From Croceicoccus sp. YJ47 (GTDB lineage: Bacteria; Pseudomonadota; Alphaproteobacteria; Sphingomonadales; Sphingomonadaceae): 64,000 nucleotides of DNA. Of the stretch, positions 19,071-27,049 are shown one piece after another (positions within the stretch are counted from its first letter, which is position 1; every line of letters starts with the position of its first letter). The stretch spans positions 2,468,501 to 2,532,500 of the forward strand of contig NZ_CP067087.1 of NCBI RefSeq assembly GCF_016745095.1. Direction: 5' to 3'. Both the position numbers and the translations under genes were made by a program. The notes beneath the pieces are model-generated. The model was not told where the DNA came from, did not search any database, and saw only the letters and a list, made by a program, of their open reading frames with translations.

Positions 19071-19850
19071 ATGCAAAGATTGAAAGACAAGACATGCGTC
19101 ATCACGGGTGCGGCGCGCGGCATTGGCCGTGCCATCGCGGCCCGCTTCCACGACGAAGGCGCGTTGGTCGTCGTCACCGATATCGACGAGGCCAATGGCG
19201 CGGATACTGCCGCGCAGATCGGGTGCCGGTTCGAACCGCTCGACGTGCGCGAGGAAGGCGACTGGTCGCGATTGGCCGAGGTTGTTCCCGTGGCCGATGT
19301 CGTCGTGAACAATGCCGGCGTGACGGGGTTCGAGACGGGCATGACCGCCCATGATCCGGAGCACGCCAGCCTTGCCGATTGGCGCGCGGTGCACCGGGTC
19401 AATCTCGACGGCACGTTTCTTGGCTGTCGTTACGCAATTGGCGCGATGAAAGCATCGGGCGCAGGCTCGATCATCAACATATCGTCGCGGTCGGGTCTGG
19501 TCGGCATACCGGGCGCGGCGGCCTATGCCTCGTCCAAGGCCGCGATCCGCAACCATAGCAAGACCGTCGCGCTCTACTGCGCGCAACAAGGCTGGCAGAT
19601 ACGTTGCAACTCGATCCATCCGGCGGCCATTCTGACGCCGATATGGGAACCGATGCTGGGCGAGGGGCCCGATCGGGAAGCGCGGATGACGGCACTGGTC
19701 GCGGACACGCCGCTGCGGCGGTTTGGCATGCCGGAGGAAGTGGCGGCCATCGCCTTGACGCTGGCCTCGGATGAGGCGACCTATGTGACCGGCACGGAGG
19801 TGAATATCGACGGAGGATTGCTGGCAGGGTCTGCCGCGTCGCCGGGTTGA
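19071..19850 (+). CDS. Short-chain dehydrogenase/reductase (classical SDR)
   Basis: This 259-residue NAD(P)-dependent oxidoreductase has the complete classical SDR pattern: TGAARGIG at 12-19, NNAG at 80-83, catalytic Ser139, Tyr152 and Lys156 (YASSK). Asp37 after the second beta strand (VTDID) favours NAD over NADP. The C-terminal segment [10 protein letters not shown] is also typical. The ATG at 19071 is chosen because the Rossmann fold begins seven residues later; upstream codons in the same frame look non-coding. It most resembles cyclopentanol or 3-alpha-hydroxysteroid dehydrogenase-like SDRs, but the substrate is unknown. It stands alone, with no operon partner. Confidence 0.85.
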   Translation: MQRLKDKTCVITGAARGIGRAIAARFHDEGALVVVTDIDEANGADTAAQIGCRFEPLDVREEGDWSRLAEVVPVADVVVNNAGVTGFETGMTAHDPEHASLADWRAVHRVNLDGTFLGCRYAIGAMKASGAGSIINISSRSGLVGIPGAAAYASSKAAIRNHSKTVALYCAQQGWQIRCNSIHPAAILTPIWEPMLGEGPDREARMTALVADTPLRRFGMPEEVAAIALTLASDEATYVTGTEVNIDGGLLAGSAASPG

Positions 19851-20140
19851 TGGTATTCCGGGCGCTGGAATATCGGCCTCGTCCGGCTTGCGGCCGCGGG
19901 GTGGAAGAAGAGGTGCCTGATCGGAGAGAGCGACGGTGGTATGGACATCGTCGTCGATGCCGTGGATGCCCAAGGGGCGAGTGACGCGCCGGAGCAGGCA
20001 GGCGGCAAGCGCCGAGCCTCATCGCGATCGTTTGGGCGTGCGGCGAGAGTCGGTGCGGTCAGGCCACGCAATGGCGACCGCGTTGCCGCGCTTTGACTCC
20101 GCCGGCGCGGCTGTCGCGGTCTCGGGAATTGCCGGAAGCG
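19851..20140. other. Intergenic region between convergent SDR and TonB receptor
   Basis: About 290 bases follow the SDR stop before the terminator at 20141. Open frames here are short and unsupported; nothing else is recognised. Confidence 0.45.
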
Positions 20141-20178
20141 AAAAGGGGCGCCGGCATTTGCGCCGACGCCCCTTTTTT
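20141..20178. terminator. Intrinsic terminator, usable from both sides
   Basis: A stem of 15 base pairs (AAAAGGGGCGCCGGC at 20141-20155, partner at 20162-20176 with one G-U pair, loop of six) is followed on the plus strand by six T and on the minus strand by four T. It lies 22 bases beyond the stop of the minus-strand TonB receptor and between converging genes, so it likely terminates both. Confidence 0.85.
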
Positions 20179-20199
20179 GGCGAAAATCCCGATCCAGTA

Positions 20200-22689
20200 T
20201 CAGTAGCGGAAACTCGCCTGCAGCAGGATTTCCCGCCCGCGCGCCACATAGCCGCGCTGCTCGCCGATATTGCCGGGAACGCTGGCCCCGCCGGTACGAT
20301 CCATGCCGTATTGCAGGTAATATTTGTTCGACAGGTTGCGACCCACCAGCAACAGCCGCCAGCGATCGTCCGGTTCCGCGACGCTCAGGCTGGCGTTGAA
20401 GCGGAAAAAGCTGTCCTGATAGGTGCTCGGCGCCTTGGTATCGGACGACCAGTAACCGTCGGAATAGAACATGTCGCCCGTGGCGCCCAGCATGAGACCG
20501 CCGGTGGGCACAGTGAGTTGGAACCCTGCATTGCCCGAAAAGTCCGGCGATCGGGCCGGCACGCGGCCGTCCTGATCCTGCTGCAACGTCAACGCGGTAT
20601 CGTTGACGAAGGAACAGTTGGGCGGCGGCACCGCCGTGCCCCGTGTCGTGCCGGCCGGGAACGTGTAGGAGTAGCAGGGCCCGACGTAATCCTTGAAGCG
20701 ATTGTGCACATAGGTGGCCGCAGCGTGAAGCGTGAGCATGTCGTTGACTTCGTAATTGGTCTCGACGTCGAAACCTCTCTGGCGGAGCGAACCCGCGTTG
20801 CCGACGACGAAAGACACCCGCGCGGGATCGAACGCATTCACCTGAAGATTGGAGAAATTATAGAGGAAAAACGCGCTGGTGAGCTGGAGCGGACCCTCCC
20901 GGCCCTTGAACCCGATCTCGCCGCCCTTGACCCGTTCGGAACCGAAATCGAGGTCGCCGATTTCCGTCGTGGCCCTGGGCAAACCGGCGGTAAAGCCGCC
21001 CGACTTGAACCCGGTCTTGTAAGCCGCGTAGATCGTGCGATTGACGCCGGGATGCCAGGTGAGCGTCACTTCCGGCGAGAAATTATTCTCTTCGTAACGG
21101 CCGTTGATCACACCCGGTTCGGTTTCGCCCGGCAGCACCACATCGACGACATTGAATGAACCGAAGCCGTAAAGGACCTCCTGATGGTGCGTCTTGCGTT
21201 CGTTCGTATACCGTCCGCCGGCCGCGAATTCCAGATCGGGGGTGATCTCGTAAAGCACCTGCCCGAACACCGAAATGGCGCGCCCGTCCTGTTCGATGAC
21301 CGTGTCGGTCGTCGTCACCCGGTCATTCGCCGGGTTGTAAAAGCCATAGCCGAGCGAGATGTCCTGATGCACATCACGCGTGGTTTTCTGGTAATAGACA
21401 CCGCCCAGGAAATTCACCGGGCCATCCAGATCGGTCGAGAGACGCAATTCCTGGCTGTATTCGTTGATGCGGTCGCGCTCCACCGCATAAAGCTGCGAGA
21501 AGCTCGTATTGTCGAGGCCGTAGTCGGACCGGAACCAGTTGTGGTTGTAGCCCGAGAGCGAGGTGATCGACACGGCCCCGAGATCCAGCTCCATGTTGAG
21601 GGAGACAGACTGGAAATCGGTTGCGCCGAAATTGCGCCCGTCCCCCCGGCTGAGCGGGATCGCCTGCGCGACGGCGACGGGAATGTCCCCGTTCGTCATG
21701 TGATTGTCCGCGCGGCATTCGCCAAAGGGATCGGGAATGCCGTACATGCGCGGACGCGGGCCGCTGCACGGGCCGATGTTCTGTCCGCTGGAACCGGCGC
21801 CATCGTCGCGATACCGGTCCGCGAAAGCCTTCAAAGTGGCGGAAAACGCCCGGGGAGGGGTGTAGGCAAGGGTGACGCGGCCGAGCAGTTCGGTATTGCC
21901 CGACCGGTTGTCCTCTACGCCGGGCAGAACGGCGAAGCCTTCGGGCAGGGCGGGCGTGTAGAATGGGTTGGGCGCCTGCCCCGCGTCATTGAAGAGCCAA
22001 CCATCGAGGTCGCGGTAACGCGCAGCGACGCGAAAGCCGAAGTCCTGTCCGATCGGGCCGGACACCGCGCCTTCGCCGATCCATTCGCGGCCCACGAATT
22101 CATAGCCGAGGCTGCCTGAAACCTCCAGCTCGTCCGTCGGGCCCTTCGTCGTAACCGATATGACGCCTGCCGGGCTGTTCTTGCCGAAGAAGAGCGCCTG
22201 CGGCCCCTTCAGAATCTCGATCTGCTGCACGTCGAAAATGCCGACCTGCGCAATCTTGCCATTGCTCGTCTGGATACCGTCGAGCGCGACCGAGACGCTC
22301 TGCTCGAAACCGACCACGCCCGAAGGCGAGCTGATGCCGCGAATGGCGATCGAGCCACCACCCGACGACCGGGAGTTCGAGATGATGACCGATGGCACGA
22401 TTTCGGCCATTTTGGGAAGGTCTATGGCATTGGACCGCGACAGCGTGCTTGCCGAAACGGCGGAAACGGCCACCGGCACGTCGAGCAAAGTCTCTTCACG
22501 CCGTCTTGCGGTGACGACGATCTCCTCCACGACGGGAGGGGACGCACCCTGTTCCTCCTGCGCGGTTGATACGACATTGCCTGTCTCTTCGCTCGGAAGT
22601 TCTTGTGCAAATGCCGAAACCGGGACGATCGTTGCAATGGCCGCTGCGGACGCGGTTGCACGCAAAATGTGGTGAAAAGAAATTCGCAT
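20200..22689 (-). CDS. TonB-dependent outer membrane receptor
   Basis: This 829-residue outer-membrane protein has a signal peptide (cleavage after FAQ near residue 29), a TonB box at about residues 54-62 (VEEIVVTAR), a plug domain (about 70-180, with the segment EILKGPQALFFGKNSPAG) and a beta-barrel ending in the aromatic residue pair FRY. It imports a ligand using TonB energy. This class is abundant in sphingomonads and often annotated as siderophore receptors, but many members take up plant, steroid or aromatic compounds. No regulator or transporter is adjacent, so the ligand is unknown. A GGGGGG purine run lies just before the ATG. Confidence 0.9.
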   Translation of the reverse strand: MRISFHHILRATASAAAIATIVPVSAFAQELPSEETGNVVSTAQEEQGASPPVVEEIVVTARRREETLLDVPVAVSAVSASTLSRSNAIDLPKMAEIVPSVIISNSRSSGGGSIAIRGISSPSGVVGFEQSVSVALDGIQTSNGKIAQVGIFDVQQIEILKGPQALFFGKNSPAGVISVTTKGPTDELEVSGSLGYEFVGREWIGEGAVSGPIGQDFGFRVAARYRDLDGWLFNDAGQAPNPFYTPALPEGFAVLPGVEDNRSGNTELLGRVTLAYTPPRAFSATLKAFADRYRDDGAGSSGQNIGPCSGPRPRMYGIPDPFGECRADNHMTNGDIPVAVAQAIPLSRGDGRNFGATDFQSVSLNMELDLGAVSITSLSGYNHNWFRSDYGLDNTSFSQLYAVERDRINEYSQELRLSTDLDGPVNFLGGVYYQKTTRDVHQDISLGYGFYNPANDRVTTTDTVIEQDGRAISVFGQVLYEITPDLEFAAGGRYTNERKTHHQEVLYGFGSFNVVDVVLPGETEPGVINGRYEENNFSPEVTLTWHPGVNRTIYAAYKTGFKSGGFTAGLPRATTEIGDLDFGSERVKGGEIGFKGREGPLQLTSAFFLYNFSNLQVNAFDPARVSFVVGNAGSLRQRGFDVETNYEVNDMLTLHAAATYVHNRFKDYVGPCYSYTFPAGTTRGTAVPPPNCSFVNDTALTLQQDQDGRVPARSPDFSGNAGFQLTVPTGGLMLGATGDMFYSDGYWSSDTKAPSTYQDSFFRFNASLSVAEPDDRWRLLLVGRNLSNKYYLQYGMDRTGGASVPGNIGEQRGYVARGREILLQASFRY

Positions 22690-23485
22690 CGGGTTCCCCC
22701 CTTGACCTTATTTTATGGTGACGCTCTCTGGCGTGACCCGCAGTGTTTAGCCCGCCTGCGCTGCGCATTCAGTCCCCGCAGGACGTTACAACCCGGCCGG
22801 CCCAGGCCCCACCGGGGCAGCGCGCCATGCCAAACACTTTCAGACATGTTTGGGCCAGCCGGATGCATCGCCCGTCCCGAATGGAGCGAAGCAGACATGT
22901 TCCCTCCGCGATCGAAGGCGCGCGGGTGGGCGTGCCTTCGAACAATCATGCGGGGCGAGGTCCGGCCCTGAGGCCCCGTGAACACCGCGCACGAACGCCG
23001 TGGATTTTCAGATGAAGAGCAGGGCCTAAAGAACTAGCCATTCCGAGGGATGCGCTGTGCCCCCGCACCTAAAATTAACAACGAAGGGGGGTGTTATCAG
23101 CCTGTCACCACGCTCGCATTTCGTGATTCGGATTGCCGGCAGAAGATCGCGCCGATTTCGATGCGGGTTCGCAGACCCTGGCCGTCCTTCGCAATTGGCT
23201 GATTGGCTCTTACGCTCACGAAATGCGCTGGCGGGACCGGCACGCCTTATGCGCGGCGCCCGGTCCGGCGGTCTGCAGCACCAAGGCCGATGGGTTGCGG
23301 ATGCCCGTTTCGAAAACGGCTACGCCAACAAAAGGAATTACGGCCCTCGATGCGGATGGCATAAGAGATGCGGGGCGCAAGTGAAGGCCATCCCGTTTGT
23401 CGGGTCATTACCGGTGCAGCCGTGTGGGCTGAACAGATGGGAAACCCGGCGGGAAGGCGGAAATCTGCGACTTAGCGCGCTAAAT
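22690..23485. other. Long intergenic region, no gene recognised
   Basis: Nearly 800 bases lie between the receptor start and tRNA-Pro. Part of it (about 23057-23484) is open in one plus-strand frame but that frame runs into the antisense of the tRNA and encodes nothing recognisable. It may hold the promoter of the TonB receptor gene. No repeats or mobile-element ends were seen. Confidence 0.5.
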
Positions 23486-23562
23486 TGGTCGGGGAGAGAG
23501 GATTCGAACCTCCGGCCCCTGCCTCCCGAAGACAGTGCTCTACCAGGCTGAGCTACTCCCCG
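23486..23562 (-). tRNA. tRNA-Pro (anticodon CGG)
   Basis: The minus-strand sequence folds as a full cloverleaf of 77 nucleotides with an encoded CCA. The acceptor stem pairs CGGGGAG with CTCCCCG, the anticodon stem is CTGTC/GGCAG and the loop TTCGGGA gives anticodon CGG, which reads the proline codon CCG. The T arm contains the standard GGTTCGAATCC. Confidence 0.96.
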
Positions 23563-23609
23563 ACCGATGTCTGCCGCCGGTATGAACCGAACGGCGAGGC
23601 AGGAGGGCG

Positions 23610-23638
23610 CCTATAGGCAGGACGCGGCGGCGTGGCAA
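23610..23638 (-). promoter_or_regulatory. Candidate sigma-70 promoter of tRNA-Pro
   Basis: On the minus strand TTGCCA (23633-23638) and TATAGG (23610-23615) are separated by 17 bases, and the mature tRNA begins about 47 bases beyond the -10 element. The fit to the consensus is moderate. Confidence 0.5.
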
Positions 23639-23797
23639 GCATAGTTCGCGCATTCGGGCGTCTTTCTTTTGTCCACAGGGCTGTCCACCGCGTGCCCACA
23701 GGCTCTGCACAGGATGTAACGCGCTTTTACCCCGGCTTCTGCCGCCCGCCATACTGTTCTTGCACACCGCGGCCCGGCGACGTCTAAGCTCACCGCC

Positions 23798-24793
23798 ATG
23801 GAAACGAATCCCGTCACAGCCAACGCCGCCGGCGAATCCGCCATGTCCGGCACCATTCCGGCGCGCCCGGACCCCAATCATTACGAATGGCAATATCTCG
23901 ACCTCATGCGCCTCATCTGGACGGAGGGCGACGAAAGGCGGGACCGCACCGGGGTCGGGACGCGGTCCGTGTTCGGCGTGACGATGCGGTTCGACCTTTC
24001 GGACGGCGCGATGCCGCTGGTGACGACGAAGCGCGTCTTCTGGAAGACGGCGACGCGCGAACTGCTGTGGTTCCTCACCGGGGAAACCAATATCAGGCCG
24101 CTGGTGCAGCAGCGTGTGGGGATCTGGACCGACTGGCCGCTGGCCCGCTATCGGCGCGAGACGGGCGAGCCGATCGATGCCGAAACCTTTTCTGCGCGCA
24201 TTGCGGAGGATGCGGATTTTGCCGCGCGCTGGGGCGATCTCGGCCCCGTCTATGGCAAGCAATGGGTGGACTGGCCGACCTATGTGCCGGCAGACGACGG
24301 CCTCTACCGCAAGGGGGAGGGCGTGAATCAGGTGGCGCAGCTGGTCGAAAGCCTGCGCGACAATCCGGGCAGCCGGCGCCATATCCTCGAGGGGTGGAAC
24401 GTCGCGGAGCTGGATGCGATGGCGCTCCCGCCGTGTCACAAGACCTATCAGTATCACGTGGCCGACGGGCGGCTGAACGGCCTGCTCTACCAACGCAGCT
24501 GTGACGTGGCGCTGGGCTTGCCGTTCAACCTGTGGTCGGCGGCGCTCCTGCAACGCATGCTCGCGGCGCAGGCGGGGCTGTTGCCGGGGCATTTCACCTG
24601 GATGGGCGGCGACACGCATCTCTATCTCAACCACGAACCGCTGGTGACACAGCAATTGGCCCGCGCGCCGTCGGGTCATCCGATTCTGTCGATCCGCGAC
24701 GGGGTGGGGAGCATTTTCGATTACCAGATCGAGGATTTCACCGTGTCGGGCTACACGCCCCAAGCGCATATTTCCGCGCCCGTCGCGGTCTGA
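23798..24793 (+). CDS. thyA: Thymidylate synthase
   Basis: This 331-residue enzyme methylates dUMP to dTMP using 5,10-methylenetetrahydrofolate. The nucleophile Cys213 stands in the family signature ALPPCHKTYQ, preceded by SRRHI (192-196), which binds the phosphate, and followed by QRSCDVALGLPFN. It is longer than the 264-residue E. coli protein because of an insertion at about residues 113-148, as in the Lactobacillus-type enzymes, and an N-terminal extension of about 25 residues; the ATG at 23843 (Met16) is another possible start. It stands alone between two tRNA genes on one side and folate-related genes further right. Confidence 0.96.
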   Translation: METNPVTANAAGESAMSGTIPARPDPNHYEWQYLDLMRLIWTEGDERRDRTGVGTRSVFGVTMRFDLSDGAMPLVTTKRVFWKTATRELLWFLTGETNIRPLVQQRVGIWTDWPLARYRRETGEPIDAETFSARIAEDADFAARWGDLGPVYGKQWVDWPTYVPADDGLYRKGEGVNQVAQLVESLRDNPGSRRHILEGWNVAELDAMALPPCHKTYQYHVADGRLNGLLYQRSCDVALGLPFNLWSAALLQRMLAAQAGLLPGHFTWMGGDTHLYLNHEPLVTQQLARAPSGHPILSIRDGVGSIFDYQIEDFTVSGYTPQAHISAPVAV

Positions 24794-24837
24794 TTGCCGG
24801 GGTTTGAAAAAATATTACGTCTGTGTTTCGATCATCG

Positions 24838-24866
24838 TTGACAGCGTGGAACAGCTCGCCTAATTG
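24838..24866 (+). promoter_or_regulatory. Sigma-70 promoter of tRNA-Asp
   Basis: A perfect -35 hexamer TTGACA (24838-24843) is followed after 17 bases by TAATTG (24861-24866). Transcription would begin near 24873, about 14 bases before the mature tRNA end. Confidence 0.7.
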
Positions 24867-24886
24867 CCCGTCACCCCAAGGGGAGA

Positions 24887-24963
<77 letters not shown>

Positions 24964-24995
24964 CTTGGGGATTTCGATCCAGATCGAACAGCATG

Positions 24996-25023
24996 GCGGC
25001 GGTATCCGAAAGGATGCCGCCGC
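24996..25023 (+). terminator. Hairpin terminator after tRNA-Asp
   Basis: A 12-bp stem (arms 24996-25007 and 25012-25023, one G-U pair) is capped by a GAAA tetraloop 32 bases after the tRNA and followed by a weak T-rich tract. It also lies downstream of the convergent DUF2842 gene. Confidence 0.65.
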
Positions 25024-25077
25024 GCTGCGTTTGGCGCTCGTTTTAGCCAATCACACCTGCGCAGCGCAACGTGGCGA

Positions 25078-25299
25078 TCAGCCCCAGCGCCCCGTTTCCA
25101 TCCAGATGAGAAAACGGCGCAGCGGCAAAAGCCAAACGATGCCGAGCACGAGATAGACCGGCACCTGCGCCAGCACCGGCCAGCGCGAAATCGGCTCCAC
25201 CAGCGTAACGACGATCCCCGAATAGATCAGCATCCCGAAGAGCAGCGCCAGCACGCCCACAGGCTTGCGCCATGTCGGTTTCCAGTCGGGATCGCTCAT
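25078..25299 (-). CDS. DUF2842 family small membrane protein
   Basis: This 73-residue protein has two predicted transmembrane helices (about 14-35 and 42-62) and ends in a short charged tail. It matches the DUF2842 type of small alphaproteobacterial inner-membrane protein, whose function is not known. Its ATG overlaps the stop of the folate cyclo-ligase gene by four bases, so it is translated from the same minus-strand message. Confidence in the family name is moderate; confidence that it is a real gene is higher. Confidence 0.75.
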   Translation of the reverse strand: MSDPDWKPTWRKPVGVLALLFGMLIYSGIVVTLVEPISRWPVLAQVPVYLVLGIVWLLPLRRFLIWMETGRWG

Positions 25300-25898
25300 G
25301 CTCGCACCTTTGCAAACGGGCCGAAGAATCGCGTCGGCGTGATCACCGCGTCCAGCGGCCGGTCATGCGGTTCGGTGGGCAACATATCGACCTCCTGCAC
25401 GTCCCAGGCCATGCCGATGGCCACCGTATCGCGATGCGCGGCGAGCCAGCGATCGTAATGGCCGCCGCCCTGTCCCAGCCGGTCGCCCATCGCGGTAAAG
25501 CCGACGAGCGGCACGATCAGCATATCGGGCACCAGCGTCGCGGCATCTGCCATCGGTTGCGCCATGCCGAAAGGACCGTCGCCGAGGTCGCCATCGTCCC
25601 ACGGGTCGGTCCATTCGCGGAAATCCATCGGCGCATCGCGGCCGGTAAAGGCGGGGAGGGCGATCCGGTGGTAAGCCTCCTGAAAAAAGCGGGCGTAATG
25701 ACGGGTCGGCGCCTCGTGCCTTGCCGCATGGTACAGGCCGATCACCGCATCATCGCCGATCATCGTCAGCATTGGGGCCGGCGGGCGCCGCATGATGAGC
25801 GCGCGGGTCGCATCGGGCAGGGCGGCGACATGGTCGCGGCGCATCTGGCGCAATTCGGCGCGCAGGACTTTTTTGCGCGCGGCCTGCGTTTCGTTCAT
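25296..25898 (-). CDS. 5-formyltetrahydrofolate cyclo-ligase
   Basis: This 200-residue enzyme (YgfA/MTHFS family) converts 5-formyl-THF to 5,10-methenyl-THF with ATP, salvaging folate. The signature GQGGGHYDR at residues 142-150 is the ATP/folate-binding loop, and Arg/Lys-rich residues near the N-terminus (ARKKVLRAELRQ) match the family's usual start. The ATG at 25898 is chosen for this reason; the frame is open for 38 codons upstream but those overlap the 6S RNA gene. The zapA-6S RNA-cyclo-ligase order is a conserved proteobacterial arrangement, which supports the call. Confidence 0.9.
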   Translation of the reverse strand: MNETQAARKKVLRAELRQMRRDHVAALPDATRALIMRRPPAPMLTMIGDDAVIGLYHAARHEAPTRHYARFFQEAYHRIALPAFTGRDAPMDFREWTDPWDDGDLGDGPFGMAQPMADAATLVPDMLIVPLVGFTAMGDRLGQGGGHYDRWLAAHRDTVAIGMAWDVQEVDMLPTEPHDRPLDAVITPTRFFGPFAKVRA

Positions 25899-25922
25899 CC
25901 GGGATGCCTTTTGAAAGCCGGG

Positions 25923-26094
25923 AAAAAGTGACGGGCCCACCATTTGGTCGTTTGCCGTGTGAAATCCTCTGACGCCTGTAACGTCAGGTGGGAGCCATAT
26001 ATCCCAGGCCACGGCCCGGGACAGGGACAGCCCCCTAGGATTGCTTATAGCCTCAGGGATGTTCTGTCGGCTCGTGCCACGCAGAACCCGTCGC
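25923..26094 (-). ncRNA. ssrS: 6S RNA candidate
   Basis: The roughly 170-base gap between zapA and the folate cyclo-ligase gene is the standard location of 6S RNA, the regulator that binds sigma-70 RNA polymerase. The transcript would begin near 26092-26094 and end in a U-run at 25923-25927. The ends pair: GACGGGTTC at 26092-26084 with GGGCCCGTC at 25938-25930 (two G-U pairs), making the closing stem. Inside are further hairpins, CTGACG/CGTCAG and CCCGGGC/GCCTGGG, and a promoter-like CTATAAG in an unpaired zone, as expected for a mimic of open promoter DNA. The size fits 6S RNA. Ends are estimated, not mapped. Confidence 0.72.
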
Positions 26095-26099
26095 CATAC

Positions 26100-26128
26100 A
26101 ATCTAGGGATGATGGTCGCCGCCCTCAA
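26100..26128 (-). promoter_or_regulatory. Promoter of the 6S RNA, overlapping the end of zapA
   Basis: On the minus strand TTGAGG (26123-26128) and TAGATT (26100-26105) are spaced by 17 bases, and the predicted start at about 26093 coincides with the 5' side of the 6S closing stem. The -10 element includes the zapA stop codon. Confidence 0.55.
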
Positions 26129-26441
26129 GGTGCCGGGCGATATTTTCAATGCGCTGCGTGATGGCGTCGATCGTCCGGGACAGCTGCGCGTCGGCTTCGG
26201 GATCGCGTTCGGGCGTAGCGGATTGCGGCGGCGGGGCGGCTGCGCTCTGCACTTCGTGCAGCTCGTCGGCGAGCATCAGCGCGGCGAACAGCAGCATGCG
26301 CGGCTCGCTCTGCCCCATCGCGCCGGCCTCGCGAATCGATTCGTCGATCCGTTCGCCCAGCGCGCGAATATGCTCTTCCTCGCCCGGCGCGCAGCTCACC
26401 GCGAAACTGCGTCCGCCGATCGGAAGCTTGATGTTGCTCAT
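26103..26441 (-). CDS. zapA: Cell division protein ZapA
   Basis: This 112-residue protein is a ZapA homologue, which binds FtsZ and stabilises the Z-ring. The N-terminal domain (MSNIKLPIGGRSFAVSC to about residue 40) and the GEEEHIRALGERIDE segment are typical, followed by the LLFAALMLADEL helix and a C-terminal coiled coil (about 80-108) with an Ala/Pro-rich linker between. It overlaps the upstream coiled-coil gene by four bases (ATGA), and is followed by the 6S RNA gene and the folate cyclo-ligase. Confidence 0.9.
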   Translation of the reverse strand: MSNIKLPIGGRSFAVSCAPGEEEHIRALGERIDESIREAGAMGQSEPRMLLFAALMLADELHEVQSAAAPPPQSATPERDPEADAQLSRTIDAITQRIENIARHLEGGDHHP

Positions 26442-26686
26442 GCCGAAGCCCCGCGCAATTCGTCCTGCATCGCGGGGTCCAGCCCGGCAATCAGCGTGTC
26501 GATCTCGCGGATAGCCGCCCCGACCCTGTCCCGCATGGCGTCGCGCTGCCGGCGCAGATCGTCGAGTTCGGCGGTGTGCGGCGTCGGGCGGGTCGCAGCC
26601 TGCTCCAGCCGGGCAAGCGCATGATCGAGGCGCGCGAGCGCGGCTTCGGGCGTGTCCACGCCGGGTTGAGTCTCTTGGCCGGTCAT
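26438..26686 (-). CDS. Small coiled-coil protein upstream of zapA
   Basis: This 82-residue protein is almost entirely helical and charged, with heptad-like stretches at about residues 12-32 and 38-75. It has no recognised domain. The ATG at 26686 has GAGGAACG about ten bases upstream and is preferred over an in-frame start at 26776. Its stop overlaps the zapA start, so the two are probably translated together and its product may act in the Z-ring; small coiled-coil proteins are commonly encoded next to zapA in alphaproteobacteria. Function is inferred from position only. Confidence 0.7.
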   Translation of the reverse strand: MTGQETQPGVDTPEAALARLDHALARLEQAATRPTPHTAELDDLRRQRDAMRDRVGAAIREIDTLIAGLDPAMQDELRGASA

Positions 26687-27049
26687 CTCAAGTCGTTCCT
26701 CGCCCCTCGCGAAATTTTCGATTCGCCGAACGGGATCGTCATACGAGCCCACGGTCGCTCCTTTAAAGGGCGTCAACCCGTTCGAACGACCGCAACCGCG
26801 CCCGCCGGTCGGCAGGAGCAGTTCGCGAACGCGGTTTGTCTAAGCGCACAGGAACGATTGGTAAAGCAATGGTCAAAAACGGTTTTACACCCTATCGCGT
26901 CGCGGCGGGTGCTGACCCGTGGCGGGACAGCCGGGGTGCAAACTTGACGAGGCGGCACCGCACCCGCAAAGCACGCCCGCCGACGAATCGAATTGTGCAA
27001 TCGAACCAGGGGCCCGCAACGCCGCCCCGAAAGGCCGGAATACAAGAGA
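26687..27049. other. Divergent intergenic region between zapA and tkt operons
   Basis: These 363 bases separate two divergent operons and should contain both promoters. A weak candidate for tkt is TGGTCA-N17-TATCGC around 26872-26900. No other feature is recognised. Confidence 0.4.

Noticed and set aside
23057-23551. A 164-codon plus-strand frame ending in GREDSNLRPLPPEDSALPG.
   Set aside because: Its C-terminus is the antisense translation of tRNA-Pro, a known artefact in protein databases.
26044-26049. TATAAG on the minus strand as the -10 box of the 6S RNA.
   Set aside because: No -35 at 16-18 bases and the transcript would start inside the predicted RNA, losing the closing stem; the promoter at 26100-26128 fits better.
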